A program made the position numbers and the translations under genes. 64,000 nucleotides of DNA, from positions 291,879 to 355,878 of the forward strand of contig NZ_PQVG01000003.1 of NCBI RefSeq assembly GCF_002920895.1. Direction: 5' to 3'. This document shows, piece after piece, positions 18,501 through 25,700 of this stretch (positions within the stretch are counted from its first letter, which is position 1; each line of letters starts with the position of its first letter). The DNA comes from Flavobacterium alvei (GTDB taxonomy: Bacteria; Bacteroidota; Bacteroidia; Flavobacteriales; Flavobacteriaceae). The notes below the pieces were generated by a model. That model was not told the DNA's origin and made no database searches. It was given only the letters and a program-made list of their open reading frames with translations.

Positions 18501-18930
18501 AAATACTTCCTGATGTGTTAAGGCCTTCAAAAGGGATGTTTTTTTTCTGCGAAATAGTTTCTACGGTATATAAACTTCCCTTAGAAGCTTCATTACTGAC
18601 CATTTTATTGGAGTCATAAATCCGATATTCTTTGGTTAAAATTTCAGGAAGTTTTAAATACTGAACTGTTATAGAATCTGATTTTGAAGTCAATTTTTCG
18701 TTTAATAATAAAATGCCTTTTTCGAAATTTATTTTGTAGAAACTACTATCAATTGGATGGTTATTGGCGTCAAGCAATTTGAAAAAACTGGAATTTAGAC
18801 TTTCTTTTTCAATGGGAATAGTGTCGTTTGAAACCAAAATTTTTTTGGTTTTGTATAGCGAATTGCTTTCCTGAGCGTGGAGTTCAGAAAAGCCTAATAT
18901 TGCCAACAAAATCAAGATATTTTTTAACAT
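15517..18930 (-). CDS. Large predicted outer-membrane beta-barrel protein, unknown function
   Basis: 1137 residues. Signal peptide ends at ELHAQ (about residue 19). Residues 20-140 may form a small periplasmic domain. From SGSISRGITIGNNQNSVLTSNLDLQITGKLSDKVSLRASL (about 140-180) onward alternating hydrophobic strands dominate, and the protein ends in RAYF, the terminal aromatic expected of outer-membrane barrels. No plug, TonB box or Por-type tail was seen. Similar large proteins are conserved in Flavobacteriia, but I cannot assign a function. Its upstream neighbour is aspartate kinase, separated by a strong terminator, so it is transcribed from its own promoter (TACTTTTG at 18953-18960). Confidence 0.7.
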   Translation of the reverse strand: MLKNILILLAILGFSELHAQESNSLYKTKKILVSNDTIPIEKESLNSSFFKLLDANNHPIDSSFYKINFEKGILLLNEKLTSKSDSITVQYLKLPEILTKEYRIYDSNKMVSNEASKGSLYTVETISQKKNIPFEGLNTSGSISRGITIGNNQNSVLTSNLDLQITGKLSDKVSLRASLQDNNIPLQDGGYSQKLDQFDNIFMELFSEKWNIRAGDVFLENHKSQFLNFNKKAQGISTSFDFGGEDNKTNIFASAALVKGQYAKSNFVGQEGNQGPYKLVGKNGELYVLVISGSERVYVNGILLNRGENKDYTIDYNAGEILFTPLFTITSEMRITIEYQYSEQNYTRLVTYVGGTHENKKWSLGGYLYSESDLKNQPLQQSLSTEQTQILADAGDDMNLMVAPSAYLDSYSDNKILYKKTIINGVEVFEYSNNSQDVLYNVKFNQVAANKGNYILKNAAAISRIYEYIEPLNGIPQGNYEPIILLVAPIKTQVATFLGKYNPTEKTLIDFEIGLSNNDKNLFSSIDDSNNTGLATKINARQRLFSKKWKVDAFANYQFAQKDFSTVERLYSIEFGRDWNLGTTTIGNQSYLVSGLQMTLPEKGNLTYQFEKLDFTGNFSGNRHILNANFKLKNWDILSRGSFLNSDATVSTSKFLRNQTQVKYHFQKNWVGTSLKLEDNQEKDKVNNQFSALSQRFTEYGLFAGRGDSTKVFVELGYFKRANDSLQNGSIQRVNNSQTLALRSKLIQTSKSDLSLFVNYRVLNFVDATRKNEPSLNSRMMYNDRFFNQLVQWTTVFETNSGSIPQQEFTYLEVPVGQGVYTWNDYNSNGIQELEEFEVAPFPDQAKYIRVYLPNRIYIKTHQNKFSQSLILNPNQWQNEAGFKKIVSYFYNQTSYLVDRKIENKGDNFDLNPFSKSEKNVLGLSSSFRNSLFFNRGKQWHSVTYTYVQNENKNLLSIGSQEAKNSSNQIQYNHLYKKSWLFGMFAKTIQTSLTSENYPDKNYEIKGYQLAPKISYLFSKSTSWDVFYELQNKENQIGNLETLLQNRFGTSFTYAGKKNFTMNGEISFYQNKFVGNDLSSVGFQMLEGLQAGQNLTWRLLFQKNLTNFLDINFNYQGRKSETSQTIHTGSVQLRAYF

Positions 18931-18952
18931 AAATACTTTAACTCGAAAGTGT

Positions 18953-18960
18953 CAAAAGTA
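18953..18960 (-). promoter_or_regulatory. -7 element for the 1137-residue barrel gene
   Basis: TACTTTTG on the minus strand matches TAnnTTTG, 22 bases before the ATG at 18930. The -33 element is not clear. Confidence 0.5.
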
Positions 18961-18994
18961 GTATTTATAATTGGGAAAAAGTATTCATAAAAAA

Positions 18995-19034
18995 ACCGCA
19001 AATTCTCAAATTTAAATATTTGAGAATTTGCGGT
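18995..19034 (-). terminator. Terminator after aspartate kinase
   Basis: A perfect 17-bp inverted repeat (ACCGCAAATTCTCAAAT, 6-base loop) located 22 bases after the aspartate kinase stop, followed on the minus strand by seven T. Confidence 0.9.
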
Positions 19035-19056
19035 AAAATTATTTGGAAGAGGTTTG

Positions 19057-20313
19057 TTAACTTTCCTTAGTAACCACTTGCATCGTTTCGCGGCTTACTT
19101 GTTTTAGCAAAACGGTTTTGTTTTGTTCGACAGTTTGTGCCGCTTTATCATTAAAATGTCTGATGGTGTAAAGCGTTACATTTTCATTAAAATCGACTTT
19201 GAATTTCTTAGAAAGAATTGGATTTAAATCTTTAAAATTCTCGAATTTGTCTTCAACACAAACCGAAAAACTGATGGCTGAATTTTGAATTAAATTAACT
19301 TTCAGTTTAAATTGATGAAACAAAGCAAATATTTCGCTAATGTTTTCTTCCATAATAAAAGAGAAATCTATAGAGGAAAGCGAAATCAAAAGTTGATTTC
19401 TTTTGACAATAAAACTAGGGATTTGCCATTCAGAATCAGATCCTTTAGATACGCAAGTTCCAGGTAGCATTGGGTTTATAAAAGATTTTACATACAAAGG
19501 AATTTCCTTTTTTTGTAGTGGTTGTAACGTTTTTGGGTGAATAACGGTTGCTCCATAAAACGCCATTTCAATAGCTTCACGATATGAAATATGACTCAAC
19601 AAACTCGCATTTTCAAAATATCTTGGATCGGCATTCATTACTCCCGGAACGTCTTTCCAGATGGTTACACTTTCGGCATTGAGACAATAAGCAAAAATTC
19701 CTGCGGTGTAATCTGAGCCTTCACGACCTAGAGTTGTGGTGAAATTATTTTCGTCAGAACCCAAAAATCCTTGGGTAATGTTTAGCATTTTTTTCTTTAC
19801 GTTTTTGGCAATATTTTTTTGAGTTAATTCCCAATCTACTTCTGCATCTCTATAATTTGAATTGGTTTTTACAAAATTACGAACGTCCAACCATTGGGTT
19901 TTGATGCCCATATAACTCATGAAATGGCTTAAAATAGTGGTCGAAATTAATTCTCCATAACTTACAATTTGGTCATAAACAAAATTGTAATTGGGTGATT
20001 TGTTGTGTGCCAAAAAATATTCTAATTCTGAGAAAAGCGTGTTTGCAGCGGCAAAAACTTCGTTTTTTTCGTCTTCAAATAAATCCAACAAAATTTGATT
20101 GTGGTATTTTTTTACTTCTTGAACCGATGCATTTAATTCTTCCGATTTTTCGAAATAATTTTTGATTACATCTTCCAGTGCATTTGTTGTTTTTCCCATT
20201 GCTGAAACCACCAACAATACATCTTCATAACCTACTTTTTGTAAAACGTCATATACGTTTTTTATTCCTGCGGCATCTTTTACTGATGCACCACCAAATT
20301 TGAATACTCTCAT
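19057..20313 (-). CDS. Aspartate kinase
   Basis: 418 residues. Catalyses ATP-dependent phosphorylation of aspartate, the first step toward lysine, threonine and methionine. Seen: KFGGASV at residues 5-11, the substrate/ATP region TTLGREGSDYTAGIFAYCLNAESVTIWKDVPGVMNADPR (about 192-232), and a C-terminal pair of ACT-like regulatory segments (about 295-405). Monofunctional: no homoserine dehydrogenase part follows. The GNAT gene upstream ends 59 bases before its start, with a heptamer repeat in the gap, so they may share a transcript. Confidence 0.93.
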   Translation of the reverse strand: MRVFKFGGASVKDAAGIKNVYDVLQKVGYEDVLLVVSAMGKTTNALEDVIKNYFEKSEELNASVQEVKKYHNQILLDLFEDEKNEVFAAANTLFSELEYFLAHNKSPNYNFVYDQIVSYGELISTTILSHFMSYMGIKTQWLDVRNFVKTNSNYRDAEVDWELTQKNIAKNVKKKMLNITQGFLGSDENNFTTTLGREGSDYTAGIFAYCLNAESVTIWKDVPGVMNADPRYFENASLLSHISYREAIEMAFYGATVIHPKTLQPLQKKEIPLYVKSFINPMLPGTCVSKGSDSEWQIPSFIVKRNQLLISLSSIDFSFIMEENISEIFALFHQFKLKVNLIQNSAISFSVCVEDKFENFKDLNPILSKKFKVDFNENVTLYTIRHFNDKAAQTVEQNKTVLLKQVSRETMQVVTKES

Positions 20314-20337
20314 AATTATTAAAATTCTATTTTTTTA

Positions 20338-20358
20338 AAATTCCAAATTCCAAATTTG
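20338..20358. repeat. Heptamer-period array (AAATTCC class)
   Basis: AAATTCC, AAATTCC, AAATTTG in register, then GAGTTTT; the same word as in the rpsB-tsf array at 10224-10327. Sits between the GNAT stop and the aspartate kinase start. Confidence 0.75.
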
Positions 20359-20372
20359 GAGTTTTGTATTTA

Positions 20373-20846
20373 TTAATTTTTTTCTAAAAACGCATCAATT
20401 GCAGCCTCGTCCATTTGTACAACTCTCCAATCGTCAAGGATTTTTGCGCCCGATTTTTTATAGAAATTTATGGCGGGCGTATTCCAGTCTAAAACATTCC
20501 ATTCAATTCTTCGAACCTGATCTTTTTTTCCTTGTTTCATAATTTCAGAATACAAAGCAAAACCTACTCCTGAACCACGCATATTTTCTTTTACAACCAA
20601 ATCTTCTAAATGAATAGTCTTGCCTTTCCAAGTGGAATATCGGTAGTAATACAAAGCAATTCCGACGATAGTAGATTCGACTTCAGCAACAAAAACATGA
20701 AATAAAGGAGTGGATGAAAAGCCATCGCGAATTAAATCCTCGACCGTAATGACTACAGCGTTTGGTTCATTTTCAAAATCAGCTAGTTCCTGAATAAGGC
20801 TTAATACGCCTGTCATGTCTTCGGGATTTCCTTTTCTGATAATCAT
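20373..20846 (-). CDS. GNAT-family N-acetyltransferase
   Basis: 157 residues from the ATG at 20846 (MIIRKGNPEDMTGVLSLIQELADFE). A longer frame to 20930 is rejected because a TATATTTG promoter element lies inside it. Seen: acetyl-CoA loop VKENMRGSGVGFALYSEI and the C-terminal WNVLDWNTPAINFYKKSGA, closely resembling spermidine/spermine-acetyltransferase-like (SSAT) GNAT proteins. It probably acetylates a small amine; the actual substrate is not determinable. The linked aspartate kinase does not clarify it. Confidence 0.85.
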   Translation of the reverse strand: MIIRKGNPEDMTGVLSLIQELADFENEPNAVVITVEDLIRDGFSSTPLFHVFVAEVESTIVGIALYYYRYSTWKGKTIHLEDLVVKENMRGSGVGFALYSEIMKQGKKDQVRRIEWNVLDWNTPAINFYKKSGAKILDDWRVVQMDEAAIDAFLEKN

Positions 20847-20897
20847 AATTTGGGTTGTGAAAATAATTATAAAGCCAAAATTTGCTAAAATACTTGG

Positions 20898-20905
20898 CAA
20901 ATATA
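20898..20905 (-). promoter_or_regulatory. -7 element of the GNAT/aspartate kinase promoter
   Basis: TATATTTG on the minus strand, perfect match to TAnnTTTG, with a TTG 22 bases upstream. Transcription would begin downstream of the longer ORF start and so decides for the ATG at 20846. Confidence 0.65.
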
Positions 20906-21041
20906 CAATTATGATAATCGAAAGGTACAAAATAGTTTTGATTTCACAAAAAAAGCGAGATTTGTGACTTCAATTTTGCTAAAACGATTTCATTGAAGAA
21001 ACACAACAAAATTGTTGTGGGTTAATAATTTTTAGGAGAAT

Positions 21042-21677
21042 TTACTTTTCGAAAGCATAAACCAAAGTAAAGTTTTCTATTTCTTCAAAGAATATGGTGA
21101 AGGGTTGTTTTAGGTTTTCGAATTCAAGAATGGCAGTTGTTTCTTTTTCTCCTATTTCGAATGGTTTCACTTGAATATGATCTTTGAAACTGATTCCTTT
21201 TTCGTTTCTAATTTTGAAAATGGCTTCTTTGGCTCCCCATTTTACTGTTAGTTTTTTGATGTAATCTAGAGAGTCAAAACTTTGCAAACGCTTCAATTCT
21301 TTTTCGTTTACAAATTTATCGGCGATGCGAATTATTTTTTCTCGTTGCATTTCCATATCAATTCCAACGGTTTCTTCGCTGACAATTATCGCGGCAAAAT
21401 TATGGGAATGGGTGATTGAAATGTGTTGATGGTCATTTAAATAGGGTTTGCCGAATTCGTCGTAATGTAAATCAAAATCGTTAATCCCGATTTCTTGAAT
21501 CAGCATACGAACACTCAAAAAAGCACGTTGGTGCATTTCGGACTTCATTCCGTTTAATCGAAGTTGTGTTTTTTCTTTTAAAACTACTTTTTCTACTAAC
21601 TCATCAAAGGATTCGGTTACTTTCCAAATCAAGATTTGTGTCGTGGGAGTTATGTTTATGATTTTGAATAAAGGCAT
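21042..21677 (-). CDS. 4'-phosphopantetheinyl transferase superfamily protein
   Basis: 211 residues. Transfers the phosphopantetheine arm from CoA to carrier proteins. Seen: SITHSHNFAAIIVSEETVGIDMEM with Mg-binding Asp107 and Glu109, and WGAKEAIFKI with Trp147, Lys150, Glu151, the two Sfp-family signatures; length fits the Sfp/HetI/AcpT type rather than the short AcpS type. No carrier protein or synthase is nearby, so it may serve fatty-acid or secondary-metabolite carriers encoded elsewhere. Confidence 0.9.
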   Translation of the reverse strand: MPLFKIINITPTTQILIWKVTESFDELVEKVVLKEKTQLRLNGMKSEMHQRAFLSVRMLIQEIGINDFDLHYDEFGKPYLNDHQHISITHSHNFAAIIVSEETVGIDMEMQREKIIRIADKFVNEKELKRLQSFDSLDYIKKLTVKWGAKEAIFKIRNEKGISFKDHIQVKPFEIGEKETTAILEFENLKQPFTIFFEEIENFTLVYAFEK

Positions 21678-21684
21678 TTCCTTA

Positions 21685-21719
21685 AATTACGAATTAGGCG
21701 TTTTGAATTATGAAGGTTG
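21685..21719. repeat. Degenerate heptamer-period array
   Basis: In-register units AATTACG, AATTAGG, CGTTTTG, AATTATG, AAGGTTG directly upstream of the phosphopantetheinyl transferase start. Same word class as 2684-2711 and 23254-23281. Confidence 0.6.
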
Positions 21720-21723
21720 TTTT

Positions 21724-21795
21724 AGCCCTGATGGAAACGGCATCCTTTTGTGGCGGGGTTCGCCACAAAAGATATAGTGAACAGCAGGATTAGCT
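21724..21795. repeat. Structured repeat-like element with 11-bp apical hairpin
   Basis: Between divergent genes. The apical stem CTTTTGTGGCG (21745-21755) pairs perfectly with 21761-21771 around loop GGGTT. Below it, purine-rich asymmetric flanks (GGAAACGG and ATAGTGAAC) resemble an internal loop. A basal helix AGC+CCTG (21724-21730) can pair with CAGG (21785-21788) and GCT (21793-21795). I recall similar elements with variable apical hairpins in Flavobacterium intergenic regions, but cannot verify this here. It is relatively GC-rich against its surroundings. Confidence 0.55.
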
Positions 21796-21890
21796 TCTAA
21801 AAAAAATTATTTCATTACAATTCAAAAGATTAGGAAATTAAACAAATCATAAATATTCCCGAACGCTTTTTAAATTATAAAGTTATTGCG

Positions 21891-21898
21891 TAAATTTG
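21891..21898 (+). promoter_or_regulatory. -7 element of the ahcY promoter
   Basis: TAAATTTG matches TAnnTTTG and lies 31 bases before the ahcY ATG. The -33 region is T-rich without a clean TTG. Confidence 0.5.
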
Positions 21899-21929
21899 CA
21901 AAAAATTTTACAATACAAATATACTATAA

Positions 21930-23246
21930 ATGAGTACAACGACTACGCCTTATGTGGCTTTCAAAGTAAAAGACATTTCTCTAGCAGCTTGGGGAAGAAA
22001 AGAAATTGAATTGGCCGAGGCTGAAATGCCAGGTTTGATGGCGCTTCGTGCAGAATATAAAGACGAACAACCCTTGAAAGGCGCTCGTATTGCAGGATGT
22101 TTGCATATGACGATTCAAACTGCGGTTTTGATAGAAACACTTATTGCTCTTGGTGCCGAAGTGACTTGGTCATCTTGCAACATTTTTTCTACTCAAGATC
22201 AGGCTGCTGCTGCAATTGCTGCTGCTGGAATTCAGGTTTACGCTTGGAAAGGTCTTGATGAAGAATCTTTTGACTGGTGTATCGAACAAACTTTATTCTT
22301 TGGAGAAGACAGAAAACCATTGAATATGATTTTGGATGATGGAGGAGATTTGACCAATATGGTTATTGATCGTTACCCAGAATTGGTTGCTGGAATCAAA
22401 GGATTGAGCGAAGAAACTACAACTGGTGTTCATAGATTGTACGAAAGAGTAAAAGCTGGAACATTACCAATGCCTGCAATTAACGTAAATGACTCGGTTA
22501 CTAAATCGAAATTTGATAACAAATACGGTTGTAAAGAATCTGCAGTTGATGCAGTTCGTCGTGCTACCGATATTATGTTGGCTGGAAAAAGAGTTGTAGT
22601 TTGTGGATACGGAGACGTAGGAAAAGGAACAGCAGCTTCTTTTAGAGGTGCTGGTTCTATTGTAACTGTAACTGAAATTGACCCAATTTGTGCTTTACAA
22701 GCAGCAATGGACGGTTTTGAAGTTAAAAAATTAGATACTGTTGTTGGAAATGCGGATATCATCATCACAACAACTGGAAATAAAGACATCGTTCTAGGTT
22801 CTCATTTTGAACAAATGAAAGACAAAACTATCGTTTGTAACATTGGACATTTTGATAACGAAATTGATATGGCTTGGTTGAACAAAAACCACGGTGCATC
22901 GAAAATCGAAATCAAACCACAAGTTGACAAATATACTATCGCTGGAAAAGACATTATCATTTTGGCCGAAGGTCGTTTGGTAAACCTTGGTTGTGCTACA
23001 GGTCACCCAAGTTTTGTAATGAGTAACTCATTTACCAACCAAACTCTAGCTCAAATCGAATTGTGGAAAAACAGCGCAGCATACAACAACGACGTGTATA
23101 TGTTGCCTAAACATTTGGATGAAAAAGTGGCTATGTTGCACTTGGCTAAACTAGGTGTTGAATTGGAAACTTTACGTGTTGACCAAGCAGAATATATTGG
23201 TGTTGCGGTTGAAGGACCTTTTAAACCGGAGTATTACAGATATTAG
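21930..23246 (+). CDS. ahcY: Adenosylhomocysteinase
   Basis: 438 residues. Hydrolyses S-adenosylhomocysteine to adenosine and homocysteine, keeping the methylation cycle running. Seen: [35 protein letters not shown] near the N-terminus, the NAD-binding [30 protein letters not shown] (about 223-252), [12 protein letters not shown] and the C-terminal [14 protein letters not shown] and PEYYRY end. Complete and typical. Followed by a hairpin terminator; monocistronic. Confidence 0.97.
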   Translation: MSTTTTPYVAFKVKDISLAAWGRKEIELAEAEMPGLMALRAEYKDEQPLKGARIAGCLHMTIQTAVLIETLIALGAEVTWSSCNIFSTQDQAAAAIAAAGIQVYAWKGLDEESFDWCIEQTLFFGEDRKPLNMILDDGGDLTNMVIDRYPELVAGIKGLSEETTTGVHRLYERVKAGTLPMPAINVNDSVTKSKFDNKYGCKESAVDAVRRATDIMLAGKRVVVCGYGDVGKGTAASFRGAGSIVTVTEIDPICALQAAMDGFEVKKLDTVVGNADIIITTTGNKDIVLGSHFEQMKDKTIVCNIGHFDNEIDMAWLNKNHGASKIEIKPQVDKYTIAGKDIIILAEGRLVNLGCATGHPSFVMSNSFTNQTLAQIELWKNSAAYNNDVYMLPKHLDEKVAMLHLAKLGVELETLRVDQAEYIGVAVEGPFKPEYYRY

Positions 23247-23253
23247 TATTTTT

Positions 23254-23281
23254 AATTACGAATTAAAAATTACGAATTACG
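23254..23281. repeat. Heptamer-period array after ahcY
   Basis: AATTACG, AATTAAA, AATTACG, AATTACG in register, 7 bases after the ahcY stop. The word is the complement of the one at 2684-2711. Confidence 0.85.
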
Positions 23282-23285
23282 ATAG

Positions 23286-23311
23286 AAACCCTTGCAGAAA
23301 TGTGAGGGTTT
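23286..23311 (+). terminator. ahcY terminator with GAAA tetraloop
   Basis: AAACCCT (23286-23292) pairs with AGGGTTT (23305-23311); four inner pairs, two of them G-U, close a GAAA tetraloop (23297-23300). A TTTGTT run follows. Confidence 0.75.
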
Positions 23312-23383
23312 TTGTTATTCAAGACTTTAGAATGCTCTTAAATCTTAAATTAAAAAACATGCTATATTTGAATAAAAAAACTT

Positions 23384-23884
23384 ATGAATGCTGAAAACAA
23401 ATACCAAAACATTCCTATTTTATTAGCATTTGCTTTTTTTTATAACTTAATTACATTCTTTTTGGTTCATAATATAAATCAAGATGAAAGTATTTCCTTA
23501 AGCTATTTATTTATTTTTCCATTATTTTGGATTGTAGCTGGAATATCAATTGCAATTTATATTCGGACTGATAAAATCAAAATAACTAATTATTTAGAAA
23601 AAATAGTTTTAGGTTTTTCAACTCCACTACCATTCTTTATTTTTCTTATTATTTGGCACTCTATTTCACCAGTCTCACATATAAATTCTACATCGGAATA
23701 TGAAAGAAGCGGATTAAAATATAAACAAATTGAATATACCTACTCAAATTTAAAACCAGAAAGAAAGGAATATTATATAAGTACTGGTTATGGCTGGATA
23801 AAAGATAGTATTTGGGAGTTTTATTCTAAAGATGGGAAAATTATAAAAAAGGAAAATTATATGAAGAACAAATATCGGAAATAA
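23384..23884 (+). CDS. Small membrane protein of unknown function
   Basis: 166 residues with three hydrophobic segments (about 11-30, 42-59, 70-92) and a hydrophilic C-terminal domain (about 95-166) rich in Tyr, Lys and Glu, including YISTGYGWIKDSIWEFYSKDGKIIKKENY, which resembles the repeat-type C-terminal part of some Bacteroidota toxin-antitoxin or MORN-like proteins only loosely. Family not recognised. Lower confidence than neighbours because it is isolated, but length, start and composition are those of a real gene. Confidence 0.6.
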   Translation: MNAENKYQNIPILLAFAFFYNLITFFLVHNINQDESISLSYLFIFPLFWIVAGISIAIYIRTDKIKITNYLEKIVLGFSTPLPFFIFLIIWHSISPVSHINSTSEYERSGLKYKQIEYTYSNLKPERKEYYISTGYGWIKDSIWEFYSKDGKIIKKENYMKNKYRK

Positions 23885-23897
23885 TCTTCAAATTGAA

Positions 23898-24245
23898 TTA
23901 GTCAATTTCTTCCAGCAAATCCAAAATTTTAATTTTTAAATCAGGAAGATTTATTTTAATGACATCCCAAATAGTAAAATCATCTATGCCAAAATATTCG
24001 TGAATGACAAGGTTTCGTAACCCAATAATTCTTGCCCAAGGGATGGAAGAATTATCGTTTAAAATCATTTCAGACAGTCGGTTACTGGCTTCTCCAATTA
24101 TTTCGAGTTGACGTAAACTAGCATTAAACATCATCGAATTTTTTACAAAATGATCAAAATCCACATCTTGTATATAGTTTTCTATTTCATTTATAGCATC
24201 TGCGATGTGATGCAAGCGAACATTATCTCCTAATCTATCTTGCAT
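23898..24245 (-). CDS. HepT-like ribonuclease toxin (DUF86/HEPN)
   Basis: 115 residues, all-helical. Seen: the HEPN catalytic motif R77-X4-H82-X-Y84 in LRNLVIHEYFGID. In characterised HepT/MntA pairs this is an RNase silenced by AMPylation of a tyrosine near the motif. Its start overlaps the nucleotidyltransferase gene by 11 bases, the standard gene order antitoxin then toxin. Full length and with motif intact, so probably functional. Confidence 0.9.
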   Translation of the reverse strand: MQDRLGDNVRLHHIADAINEIENYIQDVDFDHFVKNSMMFNASLRQLEIIGEASNRLSEMILNDNSSIPWARIIGLRNLVIHEYFGIDDFTIWDVIKINLPDLKIKILDLLEEID

Positions 24246-24528
24246 AAATTAGCTTTTTTTCTTTATCTAAAATAGGCTGAATGTATTTTGAGAGTCCTCT
24301 GGCCGAAACTAAATCTATTTTTTTAGACAGTAATTTTTGTAAATCCAATTGCATTTGAATGAATTCTAAACCAATGGGCTGGCTGTAATCAAGTTCTACC
24401 AATAAATCAATATCACTGTCTTTGTTTTCACTTCCTCTTCCGTAAGAACCAAAGAGATAGGCTTTCAAAACGGGTTGCTTTGAAAAAAAATCTTTTATGA
24501 TATTTATTTGAGAATTAGTAAGACTCAT
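24235..24528 (-). CDS. MntA-like nucleotidyltransferase antitoxin
   Basis: 97 residues. Minimal nucleotidyltransferase with the motif G27-S28-X10-D39-X-D41 (FGSYGRGSENKDSDIDLLVEL). Known family members add AMP residues to the partner HEPN toxin and so neutralise it. Translationally coupled to the HepT-like gene downstream by an 11-base overlap. Proximity to the convergent ahcY/membrane protein genes has no evident meaning; such pairs are commonly mobile. Confidence 0.9.
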   Translation of the reverse strand: MSLTNSQINIIKDFFSKQPVLKAYLFGSYGRGSENKDSDIDLLVELDYSQPIGLEFIQMQLDLQKLLSKKIDLVSARGLSKYIQPILDKEKKLIYAR

Positions 24529-24682
24529 TTTTTTTTAATTGGTTTTTACAAATTTAATTAAAAATTCAAAACAAATTACAAATTGATTTTCTCCTCCTTC
24601 CAATCTGCTCTATTTTTTTCCGTAAATTAGCCATTGCTTAAAAAAGCATAAAATATACTATTCAAATCATAACATAACAAAT

Positions 24683-25594
24683 ATGAAAGCAAAAAGCATT
24701 ATTGAAACCATTGGGAACACACCCGTGGTTCAAATCAACAAATTGTTTGGAAACAAGAAAGAAGTTTGGATTAAGTTAGAAAGAACGAATCCGGGAAATA
24801 GTATCAAAGACAGAATTGCTCTTGCGATGATTGAAGATGCGGAAAGTAAAGGGTTATTGAATGCTGACAGCGTTATTATCGAACCAACTTCAGGAAACAC
24901 AGGAATAGGTTTAGCATTGGTTGCGGCAGTGAAAGGATACAAAGTGATTCTAGTGATGCCAGATTCAATGAGCGTAGAACGCAGAAAATTAATGGAAATC
25001 TATGGAGCAGAATTTGTGCTTACACCACGCGAAAAAGGGATGAAAGGCGCTATCGAAAAAGCTGCCGAATTAGTTCTTGAAACTCCAAATGCTTGGTCAC
25101 CCAAACAATTTGACAATCCAGCCAATGTAGCCGTTCACGAAAGAACTACTGCCCAAGAAATTATTGCTGATTTCCCTAATGGTTTAGATTATGTCATCAC
25201 AGGAGTTGGAACTGGTGGGCACATTACCGGCGTGGCTAAAGTCTTGAAAGCCAAATTTCCTAATCTTAAAGTAATTGCCGTTGAACCTGAATTGTCTCCC
25301 GTATTAAGTGGCGGAACTCCTGGTCCACATCCACTACAAGGCATTGGAGCCGGTTTTGTTCCATCAATCTACAACAGTGATTTAATTGACGAAGTAATTC
25401 AAGTAAGCAAAGAGGATGCTTTTGAATTCGCCAGAAAAATTGCCAAAGAAGAAGGAATTCTTGTGGGAATTTCAACAGGAGCCTCCTTGGCAGCAGTAGC
25501 AAAAAAACTAGATGCTATTCCAGATGGAGCCGTTGTATTGACGTTTAATTATGATACAGGAGAAAGATATTTATCTATCGAAGGATTGTTTTAA
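24683..25594 (+). CDS. cysK: Cysteine synthase A (O-acetylserine sulfhydrylase)
   Basis: 303 residues, PLP-dependent. Makes cysteine from O-acetylserine and sulfide. Seen: PLP lysine Lys42 in [13 protein letters not shown], phosphate/substrate loop [12 protein letters not shown] (about 69-80), GTGGHITGV (about 175-183) and GISTGAS near 263. Complete. Followed by a strong terminator; no sulfate-assimilation genes adjoin it. Confidence 0.95.
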   Translation: MKAKSIIETIGNTPVVQINKLFGNKKEVWIKLERTNPGNSIKDRIALAMIEDAESKGLLNADSVIIEPTSGNTGIGLALVAAVKGYKVILVMPDSMSVERRKLMEIYGAEFVLTPREKGMKGAIEKAAELVLETPNAWSPKQFDNPANVAVHERTTAQEIIADFPNGLDYVITGVGTGGHITGVAKVLKAKFPNLKVIAVEPELSPVLSGGTPGPHPLQGIGAGFVPSIYNSDLIDEVIQVSKEDAFEFARKIAKEEGILVGISTGASLAAVAKKLDAIPDGAVVLTFNYDTGERYLSIEGLF

Positions 25595-25618
25595 AATCCA
25601 TATAAATTATAAAAAATA

Positions 25619-25658
25619 AACCTTTGGCAAAGTTATAAATCCAACTTTGTCAAAGGTT
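25619..25658 (+). terminator. Terminator after cysK
   Basis: 16-base arms (AACCTTTGGCAAAGTT and its near-complement, one G-U pair) with an 8-base loop, followed by TTTT. The CTTTGNCAAAG core is the same word as in the hairpins between nrdB and nrdA. Confidence 0.9.
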
Positions 25659-25700
25659 TTTTAGAATGATTTTGTTCTTGATTTGCCTCGAACTTCGTAT

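Noticed and set aside
20847..20930. Upstream start for the GNAT protein
   Set aside because: A TATATTTG promoter element lies within the extension, and the added residues are hydrophobic and atypical.
23898..24528. HepT/MntA pair as a new defence system
   Set aside because: Motifs and gene order match the well-described toxin-antitoxin family; no additional partner genes are present.
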